DNA from: MAG-120802 sp049430265
GTDB lineage: Bacteria > Actinomycetota > Actinomycetes > Nanopelagicales > Nanopelagicaceae
Assembly (NCBI GenBank): GCA_049430265.1
Contig: JBMTBW010000001.1
Location: 62,001 to 126,000, forward strand
Reading direction: 5' to 3'
DNA length: 64,000 nt
Position numbers and translations under genes: made by a program. Shown here one piece after another: positions 17,899 through 26,495 of the stretch (position 1 is its first letter; every line of letters begins with the position of its first letter). The notes beneath the pieces were generated by a model that saw only the letters and a list, made by a program, of their open reading frames with translations, was not told the origin of the DNA and made no database searches.

Positions 17899-19297
17899 GC
17901 TCATATCTCATAGCAACAGCTCCCTTAGGGCGATAAGTTGCTCGAGGTTGGGCCTTTGGAAAAGCGCCGGTAAGTGAAAGTCTGGCTCTCCTTGCAATTT
18001 CTAAAATAATTATTCGTCCCTCAAGCAGGGCAAATTGATCTCCTAGGCACTTTCTACTACCAGCTAAGAATGGGAAATAAGCCCCACGTGGCAAGCTCTT
18101 TTCAAAGTCATTACTCCATCGCTCTGGAATAAATTCATTTGGAGATGAAAAATACTTTTCATCCCTTTGAGTGACATATTGACTAACTAAAACATGGGCC
18201 CCTTTTGGAACCTCTCTTCCCCCAAGAGTGACATCTTCTAAAGCTCTTCTTGGTGAGATCCAGACTGGGGGAGCAAGCCTTAAAACCTCACTAAAAATAG
18301 CTCCAGATAGGGGAGCAGCGAGAATAACCCTGGCAAAATCTTCATCGCCTTGCCTAGCAAAGACTTTATCTGCCTCTTCGGCAAGTCCATCCCAGTACTT
18401 AGGGTTCTGGCTTAAATATGCAAAGGTCCAAGTTAAAACATTTGCAGTAGTTTCATGGCCACTTAAAATTAAAGTTAGAGTTTCATCTGAAATCTCTCGG
18501 GCGCTCAACTTCTCGCCATCGATTGTTTCTGCCTCAAGTAAGACTCCCATTAAGTCATCGCGTTTGACTCCGCTTGCAATTCGCTCCGTAACAATCCTAG
18601 TTGCAACGTTATGGAGCTCATTAGCAGCTTTTTCAAACTTTCTAAAATATGGAATAGGAAGATTATCAAGGCGATCAAGACCTGGCAGCATGGTGCGCTC
18701 AATACGATCAATTGCAATATGCATTGAGTCTTGAACTCTCTTGGTATCTGCAGAGATATCTGTGCCAAATAAAATATCTGCAACGATGTCAAAAGTTAGC
18801 GACATCATCTCAGGTCCAATAGCTACGACCTGGCCATCGCTCCAATTTGAGATGTGCTTGCGAGTAAGGCTAAGCATCGTCTGGGCATAAGTTGAGATCT
18901 TGCTGATGTGAAATGGTGATTGCATCAACCTTCTATGGCGAAGATGGATAGGTTCTTCATTAGTTAAAAGGCCGCTTCCTAATACTTTTCTCATCCGATC
19001 AAAACCCACGCCCTTTATAAAGCTTCCCTGCTTGCTTACCGTTACCTCATTGACCATCTCTGGTGAGAAGGCGGTGATAAAGAGCTGGCCTGCTAAAAAG
19101 AATGAACTGCAATCGCCATATTCGGCCTTGGCATTTAGTAGAAAGGCTGGGGTATCTTTTTGAAATCTAAGGGTTAGTAGGGGCGATCTTGGCCCATCAG
19201 GAATATTTAGACCCTTCAAATCTCGCCGCTTTAGAGGCTTTGGCATCGGGGCGTACTCAGCTGGCCTTGGGCTTTGAAAGGGAGCGAGATCAACCAT
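17891..19297 (-). CDS. Cytochrome P450
   Basis: This is a heme monooxygenase of about 468 aa. Seen directly: the I-helix oxygen-activation motif LILSGHETTANV (about 277-288), the ExxR motif SEVLR (about 336-340), the ExxR partner region PERWSNDF, and the heme loop FLAGSRKCLG with the cysteine ligand near residue 417. No signal peptide or membrane anchor is obvious. The substrate cannot be read from the sequence, and no ferredoxin or reductase partner gene is adjacent. I start at ATG 19297, where TACCTT lies 6 nt upstream; the frame is open to 19405, but that part covers the SOS box and the recA promoter. It is inserted between DUF3046 and recA. Confidence 0.93.
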   Translation of the reverse strand: MVDLAPFQSPRPAEYAPMPKPLKRRDLKGLNIPDGPRSPLLTLRFQKDTPAFLLNAKAEYGDCSSFFLAGQLFITAFSPEMVNEVTVSKQGSFIKGVGFDRMRKVLGSGLLTNEEPIHLRHRRLMQSPFHISKISTYAQTMLSLTRKHISNWSDGQVVAIGPEMMSLTFDIVADILFGTDISADTKRVQDSMHIAIDRIERTMLPGLDRLDNLPIPYFRKFEKAANELHNVATRIVTERIASGVKRDDLMGVLLEAETIDGEKLSAREISDETLTLILSGHETTANVLTWTFAYLSQNPKYWDGLAEEADKVFARQGDEDFARVILAAPLSGAIFSEVLRLAPPVWISPRRALEDVTLGGREVPKGAHVLVSQYVTQRDEKYFSSPNEFIPERWSNDFEKSLPRGAYFPFLAGSRKCLGDQFALLEGRIIILEIARRARLSLTGAFPKAQPRATYRPKGAVAMRYELI

Positions 19298-19303
19298 GGC
19301 TCC

Positions 19304-19309
19304 AAGGTA
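19304..19309 (-). promoter_or_regulatory. Leaderless -10 of the P450 gene
   Basis: On the minus strand TACCTT lies 6 nt before ATG 19297. An ATGACT hexamer 18 bp further upstream resembles a -35, and the SOS box 19334-19349 abuts it. Confidence 0.5.
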
Positions 19310-19333
19310 GGGCTCGCGTGTCTTAAAAGTCAT

Positions 19334-19349
19334 TAGAACAGATGTTCGG
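19334..19349 (+). promoter_or_regulatory. SOS box (LexA site) between the P450 gene and recA
   Basis: TAGAACAGATGTTCGG matches the actinobacterial SOS consensus TCGAAC-N4-GTTCGA with two mismatches and an intact GAAC-N4-GTTC core. TAGACT (19351-19356), directly downstream, is a possible recA -10, so LexA would cover the promoter. On the other strand the box abuts the -35 region of the P450 promoter. Confidence 0.8.
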
Positions 19350-19486
19350 CTAGACTTATCCCCATAACAGCGGCGAGCTGTTATACCCAACCAGAGCGGT
19401 TCCACATTTCCGCCGACTGCAAAGTCAGGCCGTCAGTGGCATTCCGTACCTTCTGGAGCCAACTACGAGAGAAGAGAGGCAAGACC

Positions 19487-20572
19487 GTGGCTAAAGAAGC
19501 CAAAGATCCAAATGAAAAAGCAAAACCCTCTGCCGAACGGCAGAAAGCCCTAGATACCGCGCTTGCTCAAATCGAACGTCAGTTTGGCAAGGGCTCAGTA
19601 ATGAAGATGAGCGATCGAACCGCAACTCCAATTGAGGTAATTCCAACTGGATCCATCGCTCTTGATATGGCCTTAGGAATTGGCGGCATTCCACGTGGCC
19701 GCGTTGTAGAAATCTTTGGACCAGAATCATCAGGTAAGACAACGCTAACCCTGCATGCAATTGCTAATGCACAGAAAAATGGCGGTATTGCAGCTTTTAT
19801 CGATGCTGAGCATGCCTTTGATTCTGAATATGCAAAGAAACTTGGAGTTGATATCGATGCGCTCCTAGTTTCTCAGCCAGATACTGGCGAGCAAGCACTT
19901 GAAATTATGGACATGTTAGTTCGCTCGGGAGCACTTGATTTAATTGTGGTTGACTCCGTTGCAGCACTTGTTCCTCGCGCTGAAATTGAGGGCGAGATGG
20001 GAGATTCCCATATGGGACTTCAGGCTCGCTTGATGTCACAGGCCTTAAGAAAGATAACTGGCGCGCTAAGTCAGACCAAGACAACAGCTATCTTTATTAA
20101 TCAGCTCCGCGACAAGATCGGTGTTTTCTTCGGCTCTCCTGAAACCACAACTGGTGGAAAAGCACTTAAGTTTTATGCCTCAGTTCGTATGGATATTCGC
20201 CGTATTGAAACTCTAAAAGATGGACAAGAAGCGGTTGGAAATCGTACCCGCGTCAAAGTTGTAAAAAATAAGATGGCTCCGCCATTTAAGCAGGCAGAGT
20301 TTGACATCATCTACGGTATTGGAATTTCTAGAGAGGGAAGCCTTCTAGATATGGGCGTAGATCTTGGAATTGTGAAGAAATCAGGAGCTTGGTTTACCTA
20401 TGAAGGAGATCAACTCGGCCAGGGTAAAGAGAACTCTCGCCAATTCCTGCTTGACAATCCAGCCCTTGCTAATGAAATCGAAGGCAAGATCCGGGCTCAC
20501 TTTGTCGCGAGCGATATCGATCCAGCTCTAGTTGCTGCAATCGATGAAGCCGCAGCTGATGTCGAGTTCTAA
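19487..20572 (+). CDS. recA: Recombinase A
   Basis: RecA catalyses homologous strand exchange and LexA self-cleavage. Walker A GPESSGKT lies at residues 78-85; the L2-region FINQLRDKIGVFFGSPETTTGG and MAW-type sequence LKFYASVRMDIRR are intact. The protein is 361 aa. I start at GTG 19487 (MAKEAKDPNEK), with GAGAGG about 8 nt upstream. A longer frame from 19436 exists, but its first 17 residues do not look like RecA. The leader from the SOS box is about 130 nt. recX overlaps the 3' end by 14 bp. Confidence 0.97.
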   Translation: MAKEAKDPNEKAKPSAERQKALDTALAQIERQFGKGSVMKMSDRTATPIEVIPTGSIALDMALGIGGIPRGRVVEIFGPESSGKTTLTLHAIANAQKNGGIAAFIDAEHAFDSEYAKKLGVDIDALLVSQPDTGEQALEIMDMLVRSGALDLIVVDSVAALVPRAEIEGEMGDSHMGLQARLMSQALRKITGALSQTKTTAIFINQLRDKIGVFFGSPETTTGGKALKFYASVRMDIRRIETLKDGQEAVGNRTRVKVVKNKMAPPFKQAEFDIIYGIGISREGSLLDMGVDLGIVKKSGAWFTYEGDQLGQGKENSRQFLLDNPALANEIEGKIRAHFVASDIDPALVAAIDEAAADVEF

Positions 20573-21056
20573 TTCAGTAGAAGTTGAGAGCGACCCCTAC
20601 CAAGTAGCTCAGACCATTGCCCTTATGGCACTTGGTCGAAGGGCAAAAAGTAGGGGGGAGCTCTTTAAGCTTCTCAAATCTCGCGGCATTGAAGAAGAGG
20701 TTGCAAACGCTGTTCTCTTTCGCCTCGCCGAGCAAGGCTTTATCAATGATCATGAGTTTGCTCGCTATTGGAGTGAATCACGGCAGAGAACTAAGAAGGT
20801 CTCAAAGCGAATAATTAGCGGAGAGCTGCGTTCTAAGGGAATCTCGCCAGAGATAATTGAGTGGATCACAAGTGATATCAGCGATGATGAAGAGTTTGCC
20901 AATGCGATGACTTTTGCCGAACGTAAGGCAAGAGCAGTTACTAGCCTTGCACCTGAGGTGGCATACCGCAGATTACATGGCGCCTTATCAAGGCGAGGAT
21001 TTTCTGGCCATGTTGTCTCTCGAGTATTGGCAGAGCTGGGAATATCGCGCTCATAA
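20559..21056 (+). CDS. recX: Regulatory protein RecX
   Basis: RecX binds RecA filaments and limits their activity. The protein of 165 aa shows the repeated three-helix pattern: ALMALGRRAKSRGELFKLL, then LAEQGFINDHEFARYW and RIISGELRSKGISPE, then a third repeat RRLHGALSRRGFSGHVVSRVL. ATG 20559 lies inside the last recA codons (14 bp overlap), which suggests translational coupling. Another in-frame ATG at 20532 would need a longer overlap. Confidence 0.9.
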   Translation: MSSSNSVEVESDPYQVAQTIALMALGRRAKSRGELFKLLKSRGIEEEVANAVLFRLAEQGFINDHEFARYWSESRQRTKKVSKRIISGELRSKGISPEIIEWITSDISDDEEFANAMTFAERKARAVTSLAPEVAYRRLHGALSRRGFSGHVVSRVLAELGISRS

Positions 21057-21078
21057 ATTAGTCCTAGAGATAGATAGG

Positions 21079-21084
21079 TACGAT
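21079..21084 (+). promoter_or_regulatory. Leaderless -10 of miaB
   Basis: TACGAT lies 6 nt before GTG 21091, at the end of the 34 bp recX-miaB gap. Confidence 0.55.
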
Positions 21085-21090
21085 TCGCTG

Positions 21091-22512
21091 GTGAGCCGTA
21101 CCTATGTAATTCAAACTCTGGGCTGCCAGATGAACGTTCATGACTCAGAACGTATTGCAGGCTCACTCGATGCTGCCGGATATGTCCCTGCAGCAGCTGG
21201 ATCTGATCCTGATCTAATCGTCTTTAATACCTGCGCAGTAAGAGAAAATGCTGACAATAAGTTATATGGCCACCTAAGTTTCCTCGCGCCAGAAAAGAAG
21301 TTAAGACCAGAGCTGCAGATAGCAATTGGTGGCTGTCTTGCCCAAAAAGATAAATCAGTGATTTTGGAGAGAGCCCCCTACGTTGATGTGGTTTTTGGAA
21401 CCCACAATATGGGCTCACTTCCCGCTCTACTTGAAAGAGCAAGAGTTGAAAAAAGAGCACAGATTGAAATAAAGGAATCGCTAGAGCACTTTCCTTCGAC
21501 TCTTCCCGCTCGTCGACACTCTCCATTTTCGGCTTGGGTCTCCATATCGGTTGGTTGTAATAACACCTGCACCTTCTGCATCGTTCCAGCGCTTCGAGGC
21601 AGAGAGAAAGATCGAAGTAGCGCTGAGATATTAAGTGAAATTAGAGCTCTTGTTGCAGATGGAGTCATTGAGATAACTCTTCTAGGTCAGAATGTAAATG
21701 CCTATGGGGTGGACTTTGGCGATCGGGGAGCCTTTGCCAAATTACTTAGAGCATGCGGCGAAATTGAGGGCCTTGAGCGAGTTCGCTTTATGTCTCCTCA
21801 TCCAAGAGATTTCACCGATGATGTAATCCAAGCAATGGCTGAGACAAAAAATGTGATGCCCCACCTTCATATGCCACTGCAATCTGGATCTGATGCAATC
21901 TTGGCAGCGATGCGCCGCTCCTATCGAGTCGATCGCTATCGCTCAATCATTAGCAAAGTTCGAAGCGCTCTTCCTAGCGCAACCATTACTACCGATGTCA
22001 TTGTGGGATTTCCTGGTGAGAGCGAAACAGATTTTCAAGCAACACTTGATTTATGTAGCGAGGTTGGTTTTCTTGCTGCATATAGCTTTAAGTATTCAAA
22101 GCGCCCAGGCACCCCAGCTGCTGTTATGGAGAATCAGATTCCAGAGCAGATCGTTGCTGAGCGTTATGACCGTCTCCACCAGCAGATAAATCAAATTGCA
22201 GCTCGAGTCAATAATGAAGTACTTGGCAAAAAAGTTGAAGTATTAATCACTGATATTGATGGCTCTAGCGCAACTGGAAAGAGTAGAGATTTTCGTCTCG
22301 TTCACTTTGAAGCCCCAGCAAATGCAAGGCCAGGAGATATTGCTGAGTTAACGGTTGAAGAGAGCAAGGCTCACTTCATCCTTGGAGATAGCCAGAGTGT
22401 AAGCATTATCCCCACTAGAGGCGGAGATGCTTTTAGTTCTAGAAAAGCTGAGGCAGAATCAAAGGGAGTTGCGCTGGGGATGCCGACTCTAAAGAGCGTT
22501 CACTCTAAATGA
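21091..22512 (+). CDS. miaB: tRNA-2-methylthio-N6-dimethylallyladenosine synthase MiaB
   Basis: MiaB adds the methylthio group to i6A37 of tRNAs. The N-terminal MTTase domain starts with TYVIQTLGCQMNVHDSERI and has FNTCAVRENADNKLYGHL. The radical-SAM motif is GCNNTCTFC (C156, C160, C163), and a TRAM domain occupies the end. I start at GTG 21091 because it gives the family N-terminus and a TACGAT hexamer lies 6 nt upstream; the frame is open to 20914 only by overlapping recX. The length is 473 aa. miaA overlaps by 4 bp, so both steps of ms2i6A synthesis are coupled. Confidence 0.96.
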   Translation: MSRTYVIQTLGCQMNVHDSERIAGSLDAAGYVPAAAGSDPDLIVFNTCAVRENADNKLYGHLSFLAPEKKLRPELQIAIGGCLAQKDKSVILERAPYVDVVFGTHNMGSLPALLERARVEKRAQIEIKESLEHFPSTLPARRHSPFSAWVSISVGCNNTCTFCIVPALRGREKDRSSAEILSEIRALVADGVIEITLLGQNVNAYGVDFGDRGAFAKLLRACGEIEGLERVRFMSPHPRDFTDDVIQAMAETKNVMPHLHMPLQSGSDAILAAMRRSYRVDRYRSIISKVRSALPSATITTDVIVGFPGESETDFQATLDLCSEVGFLAAYSFKYSKRPGTPAAVMENQIPEQIVAERYDRLHQQINQIAARVNNEVLGKKVEVLITDIDGSSATGKSRDFRLVHFEAPANARPGDIAELTVEESKAHFILGDSQSVSIIPTRGGDAFSSRKAEAESKGVALGMPTLKSVHSK

Positions 22513-23420
22513 GCGTCATTGTTATCTGCGGAGCAACTGCCACTGGAAAAAGTGATTTAGCTTTATCACTTGCTGAGGCTGTTGGCGGCGAGATAGTTAA
22601 TGCCGACTCAATGCAGCTCTATAAGGGCATGGATATTGGAACTGCCAAGTTGCCACTTAGTCAGCGGCGAGGAATCCCACATCACCTACTTGATGTTTTA
22701 AGGGTTAATCAAGAGTCATCTGTTGCTCAGTATCAAATAGATGCTAGAAATATAATTGATCAGCTCTTAGAGCTAAATAAACCAGCAATTGTCGTAGGCG
22801 GAACTGGGCTCTACATCAAAGCAATATTAGATGATCTTAATTTTCCAGATACTGATCCAGCGCTGCGAGAAAAGATAACTAAACAAGGACAGGAATTGGG
22901 TCAGGATGTTATGCATCAAAGGCTTGCTAAGTTAGATCCAGCTGCAGCGGCAGCTATTCCTAAGGAGAACTTAAGAAGAGTTGTTCGAGCACTTGAAGTA
23001 ATTGAATTAACTGGCAAGCCCTACACCGCAAATCTGCCGAGAGTTGGAAGTAGTAAATATCCAGGCGCGAAACAATTTGGCCTTGTTATGGAGCGCTCAA
23101 CTCTTGCATCTCGCATTGATGCTCGAGTTGAAAAGATGTGGAATGAAGGGCTAGTCGATGAAGTAAAAGGCCTTATTTCTCAAGGGTTATTGGAGGCAAG
23201 AACAGCTCAAGCAGCCCTTGGTTATGCCCAGGTAATTAAGTTTGCCAAAGGCGAGTTAAGTGAGAGTGAAGCTAAAGAGGAAACAAAACGGGCAACTAGG
23301 CAATATGCCAGAAGACAGGAGACCTGGTTTTCAAGAGATGAGCGAATTACTTGGATTAAAGGTGGTTCAAGGCAGCAAATGCTCGAGGAAATCATCTCCT
23401 CTACTATTAGCCCCAGATGA
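22509..23420 (+). CDS. miaA: tRNA dimethylallyltransferase MiaA
   Basis: MiaA transfers a dimethylallyl group to A37 of tRNAs, producing the substrate of MiaB. The P-loop GATATGKSD is at residues 8-16. NADSMQLYKGMDIGTAKL and GGTGLYIKAILDDL are family motifs, as is the late TRQYARRQETWFSRD. The length of 303 aa is standard. ATGA overlaps link it to miaB upstream and dapF downstream. Confidence 0.97.
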   Translation: MSVIVICGATATGKSDLALSLAEAVGGEIVNADSMQLYKGMDIGTAKLPLSQRRGIPHHLLDVLRVNQESSVAQYQIDARNIIDQLLELNKPAIVVGGTGLYIKAILDDLNFPDTDPALREKITKQGQELGQDVMHQRLAKLDPAAAAAIPKENLRRVVRALEVIELTGKPYTANLPRVGSSKYPGAKQFGLVMERSTLASRIDARVEKMWNEGLVDEVKGLISQGLLEARTAQAALGYAQVIKFAKGELSESEAKEETKRATRQYARRQETWFSRDERITWIKGGSRQQMLEEIISSTISPR

Positions 23421-24223
23421 AAGCTTCACTTACCGCCACCTATGGCCATGGCACTGAGAATGACTTTGTAATCCTCTTTGATCCAGATGATAAGAATAAT
23501 CTCTCTTCAAAACAGACTGCAGCGATCTGCAATAGGGCAAGTGGCATTGGCGCAGATGGGCTAATTCGAATAATAAAGCGCGATGGTAAATGGTTTATGG
23601 ATTATCGGAATGCAGATGGCTCCCTTGCTGAAATGTGTGGCAATGGAATCAGAGTTATGGCTCGGTATCTAGTAGATAGAGGCCATCAAGGTGCAGGGAT
23701 TTTTTCAATATTAACTCGCGATGGAGCTAAGTATTTAAGCGCTGATGTGGCAGGAGATATCAGTGTAAATATGGGACAGGTTGAAGTAATCGATGGCCCA
23801 ATTACAGCTGCCAATAATGGCAAAGTCTGGAGCGGTTATAACTTAAATATCGGAAATCCCCATGCCGTGGTCTTTGTTGATTCCCTTGATGATGTCGGTG
23901 ATTTAAAAGACCCACCAGTGGTTCGCCCGAAAGAGGAGTATCCAGAGGGTGTTAACGTTGAATTTGTTCAATTTCTTGAAAATGGCGAACTTGCAATGAG
24001 AGTTCACGAGCGGGGAAGTGGTGAGACTAGATCTTGCGGAACTGGAACCTGCGCTGTTGCTCTAGCTGCAACTTTAAAGAAGGGGATGAAATTGCCAGCT
24101 AAATGGGTGATTAACCCACCAGGTGGAAGGTTGGTTGTAGAAATTGATCCACACTCCAATGCCACGCTAACTGGCCCTGCGGTATTAATAAAAGACTTTG
24201 ATCTGGAGCCCTATCTTGGCTAA
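23417..24223 (+). CDS. dapF: Diaminopimelate epimerase
   Basis: DapF converts LL- to meso-diaminopimelate for peptidoglycan and lysine. It is a two-cysteine, cofactor-free epimerase. Both catalytic cysteines are present: C74 in EMCGNGIRVMARYL and C207 in RSCGTGTCAVALA. The N-terminus TATYGHGTENDFV is typical. At 268 aa it has normal length. It overlaps miaA (ATGA) and the hflX start. Confidence 0.97.
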   Translation: MKASLTATYGHGTENDFVILFDPDDKNNLSSKQTAAICNRASGIGADGLIRIIKRDGKWFMDYRNADGSLAEMCGNGIRVMARYLVDRGHQGAGIFSILTRDGAKYLSADVAGDISVNMGQVEVIDGPITAANNGKVWSGYNLNIGNPHAVVFVDSLDDVGDLKDPPVVRPKEEYPEGVNVEFVQFLENGELAMRVHERGSGETRSCGTGTCAVALAATLKKGMKLPAKWVINPPGGRLVVEIDPHSNATLTGPAVLIKDFDLEPYLG

Positions 24224-25661
24224 GAAAAAAGAGCTGCCAGAGATCGAGGATTTAATCTCTGAAAGCCAGCAGGTGGCAGCAGAGTTTGACTCTGAGATAT
24301 TTATCCCTGATTCATTTCAATCAACGCAGCAAGATCTAAGCGATAGACAGGCGCTTAGAAGAGTTATTGGCCTCTCAACTGAGTTAAGTGATATCTCTGA
24401 GGCCGAATATCGCCAGTTAAGACTTGAGCGAGTAATACTGGTTGGAGTCTGGACCGAGGGAAGTGTTAAAGATGCAGAGAATTCTATGGAAGAGCTTGCT
24501 GCGCTAGCTGAAACGGCCGGATCAACAGTATTGGACGCCCTTATTCAACGCCGTGATAAACCTGATCCAGCAACCTTTATTGGCTCTGGAAAAGTTAGCG
24601 AGTTAAAGGCAATTGTTAAATCAACAGGCGCCGATACTGTTGTCTGCGATGGTGAGTTAAGTCCCTCTCAATTAAGAAATTTAGAAGATAAGGTGAAAGT
24701 CAAAGTAGTTGATCGAACTGCGCTGATATTGGATATTTTCGCTCAACATGCCAAGAGCAAAGAGGGTAAGGCCCAAGTTGAGTTAGCTCAGATGAGTTAT
24801 ATGTTGCCCCGACTTCGCGGTTGGGGTGATTCACTATCTCGCCAGGCAGGTGGAATTGGTGGGCGCGGACCTGGTGAAACTAAGATAGAGGTTGATCGCC
24901 GCAGAATCCGCGACAAGATGTCAAAGCTTCGCAGGGAGATTGGCGATATGAAAGTCGCCCGGGATACCAAGAGACAAGAGCGAAAGAGAAATTCAATTCC
25001 CTCTGTTGCAATTGCGGGATATACAAACGCTGGTAAATCATCGCTATTAAATCGTTTAACCAATGCTGGAGTTTTAGTGCAGAACGCTCTCTTTGCAACT
25101 CTTGATCCAACGGTTCGACGCTCAGAGACAAGTGATGGTCGCACCTACACGCTAACTGACACTGTGGGATTTGTTAAACACCTGCCCCATGACTTAATTG
25201 ATGCCTTCAAATCAACGCTGGAGGAGGTCTCAGGAGCTGATGTAATCGTTCATGTAGTTGATGGCTCACATCCAGATCCTCTAGGTCAGATAAAGGCAGT
25301 TAGAGGGGTAATAGCTGATATTGGGGGAGCAAAAATTCCAGAAATTATCGCTTTAAATAAGGCAGATATCGCAGATCCAGAAGTGATTGCTCAGGTATTG
25401 ATTCAAGAACCTGATGCTTATCTAATCTCAGTTCATAGCGGAGTTGGTATTGAAAAACTCATCCGCGCTATTGAGTCATCTCTTCCAAGGCCAAGGATTG
25501 AGATCAGAACTGTGCTTCCATATGACAGAGGGGATTTAGTTAGTCAGATCCATGAACATGGCGAGATTTTAAGTCAAGAGTATTTACCTGAAGGAACATC
25601 GCTTCATGCCATGGTTGATGGATCTTTAGCGCACGCCCTTGAGAAGTACTCCGTTAATTAA
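24216..25661 (+). CDS. hflX: GTPase HflX
   Basis: HflX is a ribosome-associated GTPase that splits stalled ribosomes. An N-terminal HflX domain (TFIGSGKVSELKAIV, DRTALILDIFAQHAKSKEGK) is followed by GGIGGRGPGETKIEVDRRR and the G domain with G1 GYTNAGKSSLLNRL, G3 DTVGF and G4 NKAD. I prefer TTG 24216 (LAKKKELPEIED): GGAG lies 7 nt before it and it overlaps the dapF stop by 8 bp. The upstream in-frame ATG 24198 is possible but has no ribosome binding site. The length is 481 aa. It converges with lexA at a 3 bp gap. Confidence 0.94.
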   Translation: MAKKKELPEIEDLISESQQVAAEFDSEIFIPDSFQSTQQDLSDRQALRRVIGLSTELSDISEAEYRQLRLERVILVGVWTEGSVKDAENSMEELAALAETAGSTVLDALIQRRDKPDPATFIGSGKVSELKAIVKSTGADTVVCDGELSPSQLRNLEDKVKVKVVDRTALILDIFAQHAKSKEGKAQVELAQMSYMLPRLRGWGDSLSRQAGGIGGRGPGETKIEVDRRRIRDKMSKLRREIGDMKVARDTKRQERKRNSIPSVAIAGYTNAGKSSLLNRLTNAGVLVQNALFATLDPTVRRSETSDGRTYTLTDTVGFVKHLPHDLIDAFKSTLEEVSGADVIVHVVDGSHPDPLGQIKAVRGVIADIGGAKIPEIIALNKADIADPEVIAQVLIQEPDAYLISVHSGVGIEKLIRAIESSLPRPRIEIRTVLPYDRGDLVSQIHEHGEILSQEYLPEGTSLHAMVDGSLAHALEKYSVN

Positions 25662-25664
25662 TAT

Positions 25665-26336
25665 TTAGAGCGAGCGAAGAACAGCTGTTACCACACCAAG
25701 AATCTCTGCCTGATTTCCATCAATAGGTTGGTAGCTATCATTAGCTGGCAGTAACCAGATTTGACCGTTCTTTTTACTTAAAGTCTTAACCGTTGCCTCG
25801 CCATCTATCATTGCTGCAACAATTTCACCTTTATTAGCATCTTTCTGAGAGCGAATAACTACATAATCTCCATCGCATATTGCAGCATCAATCATTGAAT
25901 CACCAACAACTTTAAGCATGAATAGTTCGCCCTCGCCAACAAGTGATGCAGGAAGAGGAAAGAGCTCTTCAACATTTTGCTCTGCAAGAATTGGGCCACC
26001 AGCTGCAATTCGACCAACTAATGGGACGTTATGAGTTCGCTCTGGCTTAATATCTTCAAATCTCTCATCACCTGGGGTGAGAACTTCTAGAGCTCTTCCG
26101 CGAGATGGGTCGCGACGGATCCAACCTTTTGATTCAAGTGCCTCTAATTGATATTTAACACTTGATGGGGAGGAGAGCCCTGCGGCTTCACCGATCTCAC
26201 GCATTGAAGGGGGATAGCCATTAGTCTCCATCGCCTCCTTTATTGCTAGCAGGATCTTGGTCTGCCTTGGGGTGAGGCCATTTTCATCAACGGGGCCATC
26301 AGGCATTTCAGTCAGCTTTGAAGGGTTTTTGCTCAT
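25665..26336 (-). CDS. lexA: SOS repressor LexA
   Basis: LexA represses SOS genes and cleaves itself when RecA is active. The winged HTH is near residues 20-85 (LTPRQTKILLAIKEAM, SPSSVKYQLEALESKGWI). The peptidase part has a cleavage site AG in GRIAAGGP, the catalytic serine in VGDSMIDAAI and the lysine in GEATVKTLSKK. The length is 223 aa. It is transcribed leaderless (TAAACT 6 nt before the ATG), with an SOS box over its -35 region. It is divergent from the LysM gene, as in mycobacteria and corynebacteria. Confidence 0.97.
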   Translation of the reverse strand: MSKNPSKLTEMPDGPVDENGLTPRQTKILLAIKEAMETNGYPPSMREIGEAAGLSSPSSVKYQLEALESKGWIRRDPSRGRALEVLTPGDERFEDIKPERTHNVPLVGRIAAGGPILAEQNVEELFPLPASLVGEGELFMLKVVGDSMIDAAICDGDYVVIRSQKDANKGEIVAAMIDGEATVKTLSKKNGQIWLLPANDSYQPIDGNQAEILGVVTAVLRSL

Positions 26337-26342
26337 GGGTTA

Positions 26343-26348
26343 AGTTTA
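26343..26348 (-). promoter_or_regulatory. Leaderless -10 of lexA
   Basis: On the minus strand TAAACT lies 6 nt before the lexA ATG (26336). A TTTGAT -35 candidate is 17 bp further upstream (26366-26371) and overlaps the proximal SOS box. Confidence 0.6.
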
Positions 26349-26367
26349 GAACAAAGTTGCGAAGAAA

Positions 26368-26383
26368 TCAAACAAATGTTCTA
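26368..26383. promoter_or_regulatory. SOS box proximal to lexA
   Basis: TCAAACAAATGTTCTA matches TCGAAC-N4-GTTCGA with two mismatches. It overlaps the -35 region of the lexA promoter, so it fits lexA autoregulation. Confidence 0.65.
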
Positions 26384-26425
26384 AAAAAACTTGCCGATGT
26401 CGGTGGGTAGGTGTACCTTTGCTCT

Positions 26426-26441
26426 TAGAACAGACGTTCGA
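26426..26441. promoter_or_regulatory. SOS box proximal to the LysM gene
   Basis: TAGAACAGACGTTCGA matches TCGAAC-N4-GTTCGA with a single mismatch. It lies 55 bp before the LysM gene start, directly before a GAGTAT -10 candidate. Confidence 0.85.
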
Positions 26442-26495
26442 AGAGTATCCCCACTCTCTGATTAGCTCGGTTCTAGAAGTATCTGGAGAGAGAAG

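Noticed and set aside
19298..19405. Longer P450 start up to 19405 and longer recA start at 19436
   Set aside because: The extensions cover the SOS box and promoter region or lack family similarity; TACCTT before 19297 and GAGAGG before 19487 fit better.
20914..21090. miaB start at 20914
   Set aside because: It is in the recX coding region in another frame; GTG 21091 gives the family N-terminus.
26345..26385. Inverted TTAGAAC ... GTTCTAA across 25 bp as one large LexA site
   Set aside because: The spacing does not fit LexA; a normal box with N4 spacing (26368-26383) accounts for the right half.
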